A stretch of DNA of 11,124 nt from an uncultured Collinsella sp. (GTDB lineage Bacteria > Actinomycetota > Coriobacteriia > Coriobacteriales > Coriobacteriaceae). This document shows, piece by piece, positions 1 to 4,864 of the stretch (the stretch's first letter is position 1; each line of letters starts with the position of its first letter). A program made the position numbers and the translations under genes. Where the stretch lies: contig CABQAK010000050.1 in assembly GCA_902462065.1 (NCBI GenBank), positions 1 through 11,124 on the forward strand, read 5' to 3'. The notes beneath the pieces are model-generated. The model was not told the origin of the DNA and ran no database searches. It worked only from the letters and a program-made list of their open reading frames with translations.

Positions 1-174
1 GGCCCTCGCGGCCTAGTCGCTATTTAGGGCGTCCAAGATTTGGGGCGCAGTTCACAACGTTCTAGCGGGCTTTTTGTTGCCGAAATCAATAGGATAGGCC
101 TCGCGCCCGCGCAAGCGTTCCATCGCGTTTCCCTAATTCATCTGGGAAAACAACTGCAAACGATTGCAAGTAAC

Positions 175-204
175 CGGTGAACGGTCGAAAACTACCGTTC
201 ACCG
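175..204. repeat. Perfect 11-bp inverted repeat, possible operator
   Basis: CGGTGAACGGT at 175-185 and its exact reverse complement ACCGTTCACCG at 194-204 are separated by 8 bases (CGAAAACT). No U-tract follows, so it is not a normal terminator. A near copy of the left arm with its flanks (CCGGTRAACGGTCGA) recurs at 391-405. A protein-binding site is the likeliest reading, but the regulator is unknown. Confidence 0.55.
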
Positions 205-215
205 ATAATCTCAAA

Positions 216-231
216 ACTGGTTCTAACTGGT
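216..231. promoter_or_regulatory. Direct repeat of ACTGGT, possible GntR half-sites
   Basis: ACTGGT occurs at 216-221 and again at 226-231, one helical turn apart. ACTGGT matches the left half of the operator at 4789-4804. No convincing right half (ACCAGT) sits at the expected spacing, so these are at best auxiliary half-sites. Confidence 0.3.
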
Positions 232-350
232 ATTAAGTTAAAAAGACCAATTCCATATCTTCACAATGACCTGCAATTTTTCTACACGCTATTTTTAGCC
301 GCCCTGCGTTGTTTAGACACAGGAAAAGATCCGATTTTTTGCCAAAGCAT

Positions 351-365
351 TTCGAAACGGTTTCA
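351..365. promoter_or_regulatory. LacI-family/CRE-like palindrome
   Basis: GAAAC (354-358), G, GTTTC (360-364) form an odd-centred palindrome within TTCGAAACGGTTTCA. LacI-family operators often have AAACG/CGTTT-type arms, so this could be a site for a LacI-type regulator. No such regulator is encoded in the window and the short arms could be chance. Confidence 0.3.
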
Positions 366-390
366 AAACCGCAGGTAGAAGTGTTAACGA

Positions 391-440
391 CCGGTAAACG
401 GTCGATTTATCACCGTGAGCGGTGCAAAAACGTTTTACCG
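391..440. repeat. Second repeat cluster, nested imperfect inverted repeats
   Basis: CCGGTAAACGGTCGA at 391-405 matches 14 of 15 bases of 174-188. CGGTAAACG (392-400) is answered by CGTTTTACCG (431-440) with one extra base. Between them CACCG-TGAG-CGGTG (411-424) forms a perfect 5-bp inverted repeat. With 175-204 this gives several variously oriented copies of a CGGTRAACGG-like motif. The function is not known; tandem sites for one DNA-binding protein is the simplest reading. Confidence 0.45.
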
Positions 441-471
441 TATGAATCAACGAAAGCGACCTCTTCTGGGG

Positions 472-480
472 TGATATAGT
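472..480 (+). promoter_or_regulatory. Candidate extended -10 promoter of the PTS operon
   Basis: TGATATAGT at 472-480 fits an extended -10 element (TGn followed by TATAGT). There is no good -35 box 17 bases upstream, which extended -10 promoters can tolerate. Transcription would start near 487, placing the palindrome at 497-526 just downstream, where a bound repressor could block elongation, and giving a leader of about 140 bases before the IIA gene. Confidence 0.4.
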
Positions 481-496
481 GACAACAACACGTCAC

Positions 497-526
497 GTGG
501 TTACTACCAGTTTAGAAACCACTGGT
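497..526. promoter_or_regulatory. Probable GntR-type operator of the PTS operon
   Basis: TGGT-TACT-ACCA (498-509) is a short palindrome inside TGGTTACTACCAG (498-510), a 13-mer repeated exactly at 4791-4803 before agaS. Overlapping it, ACCAGT (506-511) and ACTGGT (521-526) form a perfect 6-bp inverted repeat with a 9-base spacer. HutC-subfamily GntR regulators of amino-sugar genes (NagR, DasR) bind TGGT/ACCA palindromes, and such a regulator is encoded at 4019-4750. Binding by that protein is inferred. Confidence 0.6.
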
Positions 527-546
527 CTTCAAAGAACGCTTTCTAA

Positions 547-616
547 GAAGCTTTAAGGGCGAGTGCCCGCTGGCTTCCGAAAATCATCGGACTCAGATCG
601 TACACACCTTCGGAAG
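547..616 (+). promoter_or_regulatory. Leader with mutually exclusive hairpins, one masking the IIA SD
   Basis: Hairpin A pairs GAAGC (547-551) with GCTTC (573-577), enclosing GGGC-GAGT-GCCC (557-568). Alternative B pairs CTTCCGA (574-580) with TCGGAAG (610-616), seven perfect pairs covering most of the Shine-Dalgarno GGAAGGG (612-618) of the IIA gene. A and B share 574-577, so they cannot form together. This could tune translation, but no known riboswitch family is recognised and a 7-bp match to an SD can arise by chance. Confidence 0.3.
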
Positions 617-626
617 GGAAATTTGA

Positions 627-1070
627 ATGGTTGGCTTTATTCTTACCGGTCATGGACAGTTCGCACCCGGCCTTGCAAGCGCTATCGCTATGGTTGCCGG
701 CGACCAGCCTGCTTTTACCGTCGTTCCTTTTGAGGGCGACCAGGCCGCATCCTACGGTGAGGATCTCCGCGCCGCTATTACCGCCATGCGCGAGGAGTGC
801 GATGGCGTGCTCGTCTTTACCGACTTGCTCGGTGGTACCCCGTTCAACCAGTCGATGATGATTGCTCAGGATGTCGACAACGTCGAGGTTCTGACTGGCA
901 CCAACCTTCCCATGGTTATTGAGCTTCTGTTCCTCCGCGGCAATGCCACGCTCGCCGAGCTTGGCGAGCAGGCCGTGACCGTTGGCCAGACGGGCATCAC
1001 CGCCCAGACGGTCGCATCCGTTGCCGGCTCTGAGGAAGAGGATATCCTCGGCGACGAGGACGGCATCTAA
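627..1070 (+). CDS. PTS mannose-family EIIA component
   Basis: This is the cytoplasmic IIA phosphocarrier of a mannose-family (Man/Aga/Sor) phosphotransferase system; it takes phosphate from HPr and passes it to IIB. The 147-residue length is that of a free-standing IIA domain. The N-terminus MVGFILTGHGQFAPGL carries the family's phosphorylated histidine, here His9, and VLVFTDLLGGTPFN (about 61-74) is a second family signature. A good SD (GGAAGGG, 612-618) sits 8 bases before the ATG. It opens the operon and its stop codon overlaps the next start (TAATG). The C-terminus is acidic (EEEDILGDEDGI). It corresponds to AgaF if the substrate is GalNAc, which the neighbours suggest but this protein alone cannot show. 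Confidence 0.93.
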   Translation: MVGFILTGHGQFAPGLASAIAMVAGDQPAFTVVPFEGDQAASYGEDLRAAITAMREECDGVLVFTDLLGGTPFNQSMMIAQDVDNVEVLTGTNLPMVIELLFLRGNATLAELGEQAVTVGQTGITAQTVASVAGSEEEDILGDEDGI

Positions 1071-1351
1071 TGGCCGATTTCGGAGCCAACGTCCTGAGCT
1101 CCTCGGTCGCCCTTTTAGGCCTGCTTGTCATCATGGGCTTGATTTACACCATCTGGTCGCAAATCAACATGAAGAAGAAGCAGAAGTACTTCAAGGAGCT
1201 GCACACCGAGCTCAAGCCGGGTCAGGAGGTTCTTTTCGCCGGCGGTATCTACGGAACCGTCAAAGGCATCGAAGGCGAGAAGGTCCAGATCAAAGTCCGA
1301 TCCGGAGCCGTCGTAGATGTTTCGCGTTACGCGATTCAGGAGATCAAGTAA
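1070..1351 (+). CDS. yajC: YajC-like small membrane protein inside the PTS operon
   Basis: This 93-residue protein has YajC architecture: a short N-terminus, one membrane segment (about 8-29, LSSSVALLGLLVIMGLIY), a basic stretch (MKKKQKY, 34-40) and a small beta-rich cytoplasmic domain with the signature LKPGQEVLFAGGIYGTV, ending VDVSRYAIQEIK. YajC is an accessory subunit associated with SecDF of the Sec translocase. No secD or secF lies nearby; the gene sits between IIA and IIB. Its ATG overlaps the IIA stop by one base, with GAGGA at 1056-1060 as SD, so translation is probably coupled. YajC-like genes are also annotated in the streptococcal hyaluronate PTS operon, so the pairing recurs, but its purpose is unclear. 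It may help insert or stabilise IIC/IID (inference). A housekeeping yajC is probably elsewhere in the genome. Confidence 0.85.
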   Translation: MADFGANVLSSSVALLGLLVIMGLIYTIWSQINMKKKQKYFKELHTELKPGQEVLFAGGIYGTVKGIEGEKVQIKVRSGAVVDVSRYAIQEIK

Positions 1352-1387
1352 CTGTCGTCAGCAAATATCGAAAGGAAGTTGATCAAC

Positions 1388-1870
1388 ATGGCAGAACCCA
1401 ACATTCTTCTTACCCGCATCGATAACCGACTGGTTCATGGTCAGGTTGCCACCCAGTGGAACTCCACTCTGGGCTCCAACCTAATCCTCGTCGCCAACGA
1501 CGACGTGGCGTCCAACACCATGCGCCAGAACCTCATGAAGATGGCCGCTCCCGCCGGCGTCGCTACGCGTTTCTTCTCCCTGCAGAAGACCATCGACGTC
1601 ATTGGCAAGGCGAGCCCGCGCCAGAAGATCTTCATCGTGGCCGAAACACCGGAAGACGTGCTTACGCTCGTCAAGGGCGGTGTGCCTATAAAGAAGGTAA
1701 ACATCGGCAACATGCACATGTCGGAAGGAAAGCGCCAAGTCGCCACCTCCGTCGCAGTTAACGACGAGGATGTCGCTGCGTTTAAAGAGCTGCAGGAATT
1801 GGGGGTGGAGTTGGAGATCAGGCGCGTTCCGAGCACGCCTGTTGAGGACACGAGCAAGCTCTTCTCGTAA
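1388..1870 (+). CDS. PTS mannose/GalNAc-family EIIB component
   Basis: This is the cytoplasmic IIB subunit that receives phosphate from IIA and transfers it to the sugar during transport through IIC/IID. The 160-residue length is typical of the sorbose-type IIB family. The active-site signature RIDNRLVHGQVATQW lies at 10-24 with phosphorylated His17. I chose the ATG at 1388 because AAAGGAAG (1371-1378) then sits 9 bases upstream; the in-frame TTG at 1379 directly abuts that SD and is implausible. It lies 36 bases after the YajC-like gene and 90 before IIC. It corresponds to AgaV in a GalNAc system, though substrate cannot be read from sequence alone. Confidence 0.93.
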   Translation: MAEPNILLTRIDNRLVHGQVATQWNSTLGSNLILVANDDVASNTMRQNLMKMAAPAGVATRFFSLQKTIDVIGKASPRQKIFIVAETPEDVLTLVKGGVPIKKVNIGNMHMSEGKRQVATSVAVNDEDVAAFKELQELGVELEIRRVPSTPVEDTSKLFS

Positions 1871-1887
1871 TCCTCGTGATCCACGTT

Positions 1888-1937
1888 GTCAGGAGTGAAA
1901 CCCTGACGTTCTGTACGTGAAATCCAAAGTGCGTACA
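1888..1937 (+). other. Two intercistronic hairpins between IIB and IIC
   Basis: GTCAGG (1888-1893) pairs with CCTGAC (1902-1907) over an 8-base loop, and TGTACG (1912-1917) pairs with CGTACA (1932-1937) over a 14-base loop. Neither has a U-tract, so they are not clear terminators. They may be processing or mRNA-stability elements in the only long gap (90 bases) within the operon. Confidence 0.35.
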
Positions 1938-1960
1938 TACATTTTGAAAGGAGGAGCAAG

Positions 1961-2761
1961 ATGGAATACTCGATCATCCAGATCGCTCTGGTCTTCGTCG
2001 TCACGTTCATCGCGGCAATCGACCAGTTTGACTTCCTCGAGTCTCTCTATCAGCCCATCGTCACCGGCGCCGTCATCGGTCTTATCCTTGGCGACCTCAA
2101 CACCGGTCTTCTCGTGGGTGGTACCTATCAGCTCATGACGATCGGCAACATGCCGATCGGAGGCGCTCAGCCGCCTAACGCCGTTATCGGCGGCATCATG
2201 GCAGCCATTCTCGCTATCGCCACGGGCCTCGAGCCCAACGCGGCAGTCGGCCTCGCCATTCCGTTCGCTCTGCTTGGCCAGCTTGGCGTTACCCTGGTCT
2301 TCACGCTTATGTCCCCGCTTATGTCCACGGCCGATAACATGGCTCACAACGCGGACACCAAGGGCATCGAGCGCCTGAACTACTTCGCCATGGCTCTGCT
2401 CGGCCTGATCTTCGCTGTCGTCGTCACCCTGTTCTTCATCGCTGGCGCTACCATTGGTCAGACCATCGCTTCCGCCATCCCGACTTGGCTGCAGACCGGT
2501 CTGTCCGCTGCAGGCGGCATGATGCGCTTCGTCGGCTTCGCCGTCCTGCTCAAGGTTATGATGAACCGCGATATGTGGGGCTTCTTCCTCATGGGCTTTG
2601 GCCTCGCGCTCATCACCGTTGCCAACGATTCGCTGGCAACCCCTGCTCTGCTCATCCTCGCTCTCATCGGCTTCGGCATCGCTTTCTGGGACTTCCAGCA
2701 GCAGACCGAGCTGAAGGGTGCAGCTGTTTCTGACGGAGGTGACTTCGAAGATGGCATCTAA
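1961..2761 (+). CDS. PTS mannose/GalNAc-family EIIC membrane component
   Basis: This is the IIC membrane subunit, which with IID forms the sugar channel of mannose-family PTS. It has 266 residues, normal for the family, and is strongly hydrophobic with several membrane segments. Family features include IDQFDFLESLYQPIVTG (about 21-37), GGTYQLMTIG (about 56-65) and GGAQPPNAVIGGI (about 69-81), the substrate-path region in Aga/Sor-type IICs. It has a near-perfect SD, AAAGGAGG (1947-1954). Its last 11 bases overlap the IID gene, so the two are probably made in a fixed ratio. The hydrophilic C-terminus (GGDFEDGI) doubles as the IID ribosome-binding region. Equivalent to AgaW in a GalNAc system. 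Confidence 0.93.
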   Translation: MEYSIIQIALVFVVTFIAAIDQFDFLESLYQPIVTGAVIGLILGDLNTGLLVGGTYQLMTIGNMPIGGAQPPNAVIGGIMAAILAIATGLEPNAAVGLAIPFALLGQLGVTLVFTLMSPLMSTADNMAHNADTKGIERLNYFAMALLGLIFAVVVTLFFIAGATIGQTIASAIPTWLQTGLSAAGGMMRFVGFAVLLKVMMNRDMWGFFLMGFGLALITVANDSLATPALLILALIGFGIAFWDFQQQTELKGAAVSDGGDFEDGI

Positions 2762-3833
2762 TGAGTATGTGATCCCGGAGCACTACGAGGATCTCACTCC
2801 TGCTCCGCAGCTCGACCAGAAGACCCTCAACAAGATGGCTTGGCGCTCCTGCTTCCTGCAGGCCTCGTTCAACTACGAGCGTATGCAGGCCGCTGGCTGG
2901 CTCTACTCCATCATCCCCGGTCTGGAGAAGATCCACACCAACAAGAACGACCTCGCGGCTTCCATGAGCCACAACCTGGAGTTCTTCAACACCCACCCGT
3001 TCCTCGTCACCTTTGTTATGGGCATCGTGCTTTCGCTCGAGCAGAACAAGGTTGACATCCCCACGATCCGCGCCGTCCGCGTCGCCGCAATGGGCCCGCT
3101 CGGTGGTATCGGTGACGCCCTGTTCTGGCTGACGCTCGTGCCTATCACGGCCGGCATCACCTCCAACATGGCCATCAACGGCAACGCTGCTGCGCCGATC
3201 ATCTTCCTGGTGATCTTCAACGCTGTCCAGTTCGCTCTGCGCTTCTGGCTCATGAATTGGTCCTACAAGCTTGGCACCAGCGCTATTGACGCTCTGACCG
3301 CCAACATGCAGGCCTTCACGCGTGCCGCTTCCATCATGGGCGTCTTCGTCGTCGGTTGCCTGGTCGTCACCATGGGTGGCACCCAGATCAACCTCCAGAT
3401 CCCCAACGGCACCACCCGTGGCCTCTCCGCTACTACTGTGATCGTCTCCGAGAAGGAGGCCGAGAACTTCACCGGTATGGAGGGCATCGATACCGAGACC
3501 GCTGAGGCCGGTACTATCGCCATGACCGATAAGGACGGCAACGCCCTTACCGCTTCCGATGCCGACGGCAACGCTGTCGAGTGCGGCGTCACCGATCTGG
3601 GTAACGGCATGGAGTCCGTGACCTACGGCACCGTTACCGAGGATCCGGTCAACTTCTCTGTTGCCGACACCCTCAACACCATCGTCCCGAAGCTCGTCCC
3701 GCTTATGCTTACGCTGCTGCTTTACTACATGTTCGCTAAGCACAGCTGGACCCCGACCAAGGGCATTCTCCTGCTCTTCGTCCTTGGCATCCTGGGCGCT
3801 GGCCCGCTTGGTCTCTGGCCGAGCATCTGGTAA
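2751..3833 (+). CDS. PTS mannose-family EIID component with an ~80-residue insertion
   Basis: This is the IID membrane subunit, partner of IIC. The ATG at 2751 is chosen because GGAGGTGA (2735-2742) lies 8 bases upstream; a longer frame from 2718 would start inside IIC and bypass this SD. Family features are WRSCFLQASFNYERMQAAGW (about 31-50), the GPLGGIGDALFW signature (about 115-126), and the hydrophobic C-terminus VPKLVPLMLTLLLYYMF onward. At 360 residues it exceeds the usual 260-305. The excess is a hydrophilic, acidic segment at about 218-298, between hydrophobic segments, with DKDGNAL/DADGNAV repeats. In Listeria and Lactococcus ManZ a shorter extra segment at a comparable place is extracellular and involved in bacteriocin sensitivity, so an exposed loop is plausible here. 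Last gene of the operon; a terminator follows. Confidence 0.92.
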   Translation: MASNEYVIPEHYEDLTPAPQLDQKTLNKMAWRSCFLQASFNYERMQAAGWLYSIIPGLEKIHTNKNDLAASMSHNLEFFNTHPFLVTFVMGIVLSLEQNKVDIPTIRAVRVAAMGPLGGIGDALFWLTLVPITAGITSNMAINGNAAAPIIFLVIFNAVQFALRFWLMNWSYKLGTSAIDALTANMQAFTRAASIMGVFVVGCLVVTMGGTQINLQIPNGTTRGLSATTVIVSEKEAENFTGMEGIDTETAEAGTIAMTDKDGNALTASDADGNAVECGVTDLGNGMESVTYGTVTEDPVNFSVADTLNTIVPKLVPLMLTLLLYYMFAKHSWTPTKGILLLFVLGILGAGPLGLWPSIW

Positions 3834-3846
3834 GGCTCTAGCTTGA

Positions 3847-3875
3847 GGGGTGTGTCCCTACGCGGCTCACACCCC
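3847..3875 (+). other. 8-bp stem-loop just after the IID gene
   Basis: GGGGTGTG (3847-3854) and CACACCCC (3868-3875) form a perfect 8-bp stem with a 13-base loop. There is no U-tract after it. It may protect the 3' end of the PTS mRNA or assist the terminator immediately downstream. Confidence 0.5.
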
Positions 3876-3899
3876 GACCCCTTAAGCCATGTGTATGTT

Positions 3900-3940
3900 A
3901 AAAGCCGCGTGCTCGAAAGAGCGCGCGGCTTTTGTTTTCT
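3900..3940 (+). terminator. Rho-independent terminator of the PTS operon
   Basis: AAAAGCCGCG (3900-3909) pairs with CGCGGCTTTT (3924-3933). The stem continues through a T-G wobble into GCTC-GAAA-GAGC (3911-3922) with a GNRA tetraloop. A T-rich stretch (TTTTGTTTTCTT) follows. This separates the PTS transcript from the regulator gene. Confidence 0.92.
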
Positions 3941-3969
3941 TGATGATTCGGGTGTGGCAGACAGATAAT
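3940..3969 (+). promoter_or_regulatory. Candidate promoter of the GntR regulator
   Basis: TTGATG (3940-3945) and GATAAT (3964-3969) are spaced by 18 bases, close to the sigma70-type consensus. The -35 overlaps the end of the terminator's T-rich tail. I see no TGGT/ACCA palindrome here, so autoregulation is not evident. Confidence 0.5.
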
Positions 3970-4018
3970 GCTAAACACCCTAGGTAGTTAGCCGAATTCG
4001 AGCAAAAGGGAGGATAGG

Positions 4019-4750
4019 ATGGCGATCGGAGCGCGTAAGCAACCGCTGTACGATCAGCTGGTCGATATTCTGACCGAAAAGATCGACCATGAATATCGCG
4101 CCGGTGACATGATTCCTTCCGAGCGCGAACTTTCGGAGCGCTATGGTCTCTCGCGCACTACGGTACGCCTGGCTCTGCAGGAACTGGAGCGTTTAGGACT
4201 GGTGGTTCGGCAGCACGGTCGCGGTACCTTTGTGACCGACCGTTCGGCAAAGGCAACCAATCTCATGCAGTCCTACAGCTTTACCGAGCAGATGCGCGCG
4301 ATGGGTCGCGACCCCGAGACCACGATTCTCGAGTTTTGCGAGATGGAGGCCGATAAAAATCTGGCCGAGCATATGGGATTGCGTATCGGTGATCGCATTT
4401 TTAAGCTTAAGCGGCTTCGTTCTGCCGACAACATGCCCATGATGGTCGAACGCAGCTATCTACCAGTTCGTCAATTTCTGTCCCTAAAGCGACCGCTGCT
4501 GGAGCGTAAGCCGCTTTACGATGTGATTGAGCAAGACTTTCAGCAAAAGATACGCGTGGCCGAAGAGGAGTTCTATGCGAGCATAGCCCGTCCCACCGAC
4601 GCCCACCTTTTGGGAATTGTCGAGGGCTCGCCTGTGCTCGATTTGGTCAGGACTACGTATAACGAGTCAAACGAGGTTGTGGAGTACACACTCTCGGTTG
4701 CTCGTGCCGATCAGTTTAAATACAAGGTTTACCATCAGCGTAGCGACTAG
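4019..4750 (+). CDS. GntR-family (HutC/UTRA) transcriptional regulator
   Basis: This 243-residue protein has the HutC-subfamily layout. The N-terminal winged helix-turn-helix (about 8-74) contains IPSERELSERYGLSRTTVRL and the wing HGRGTFVTD. A C-terminal UTRA effector domain (about 90-235) has the typical IGDRIFKLKRLR strand and ends YTLSVARADQFKYKVYHQ. Regulators of this type (NagR, DasR, PhnF) bind phosphorylated sugars or related ligands and usually repress catabolic genes. The SD AAGGGAGG (4006-4013) sits 5 bases before the ATG. It lies between the PTS operon and agaS, both of which carry the same 13-mer palindrome, so it is likely their local regulator, functionally like the GntR-type AgaR of streptococci. 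Effector and target binding are inferred. Confidence 0.92.
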   Translation: MAIGARKQPLYDQLVDILTEKIDHEYRAGDMIPSERELSERYGLSRTTVRLALQELERLGLVVRQHGRGTFVTDRSAKATNLMQSYSFTEQMRAMGRDPETTILEFCEMEADKNLAEHMGLRIGDRIFKLKRLRSADNMPMMVERSYLPVRQFLSLKRPLLERKPLYDVIEQDFQQKIRVAEEEFYASIARPTDAHLLGIVEGSPVLDLVRTTYNESNEVVEYTLSVARADQFKYKVYHQRSD

Positions 4751-4788
4751 TGCTCGCATCGTTTCCATATGATGATTCTTTGCATTTA

Positions 4789-4825
4789 ACTGGTTACTAC
4801 CAGATAACCAACCGAAGTGTATAAT
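4789..4825 (+). promoter_or_regulatory. agaS promoter with overlapping GntR-type operator
   Basis: TATAAT (4820-4825) is a perfect -10 box. Upstream, CTGGT-TACT-ACCAG (4790-4803) is a perfect 5-bp palindrome, and TGGTTA (4791-4796) with TAACCA (4805-4810) forms a second nested inverted repeat. The palindrome covers the -35 position, and no good -35 hexamer is visible, so a bound regulator would exclude RNA polymerase. TGGTTACTACCAG is identical to 498-510. Confidence 0.7.
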
Positions 4826-4864
4826 TGCACGTCAGAGGATTACTTCTAGAGAGAGGTATTAAAA

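Larger units (their letters stand above)
1..626. other. Long non-coding upstream region of the PTS operon
   Basis: No convincing gene lies here on either strand. From about 130 onward the stretch is AT-richer than the flanking genes and holds a cluster of repeats: an 11-bp inverted repeat at 175-204, ACTGGT direct repeats at 216-231, a LacI-operator-like palindrome at 351-365, a second repeat cluster at 391-440, an extended -10 element at 472-480, an operator-like palindrome at 497-526 and leader hairpins at 547-616. Each is listed separately. Positions 1-130 hold nothing I can name; there is no complete terminator, although the run at 68-77 resembles the end of one. Confidence 0.6.

Noticed and set aside
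52..123. 23-codon minus-strand open frame in the upstream region
   Set aside because: Too short, no good SD, no recognisable product. It may be a fragment of something but cannot be supported.
1379..1387. TTG start for IIB nine bases upstream of the ATG
   Set aside because: It directly abuts the Shine-Dalgarno at 1371-1378; the ATG at 1388 has normal spacing.
1045..2763. Similar gene ends of IIA and IIC (both encode EDGI-stop followed by an overlapping or adjacent ATG)
   Set aside because: Considered as a duplicated junction element, but the similarity is only about 15 bases and the two proteins are unrelated; an overlapping start context is a sufficient explanation.
2664..3743. 359-codon minus-strand open frame opposite IID
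   Set aside because: It is antisense to IID, whose motifs and SD are clear. The frame is open because of biased third positions, and its product is low-complexity (His/Asp/Gly/Val rich) with no recognisable domain.
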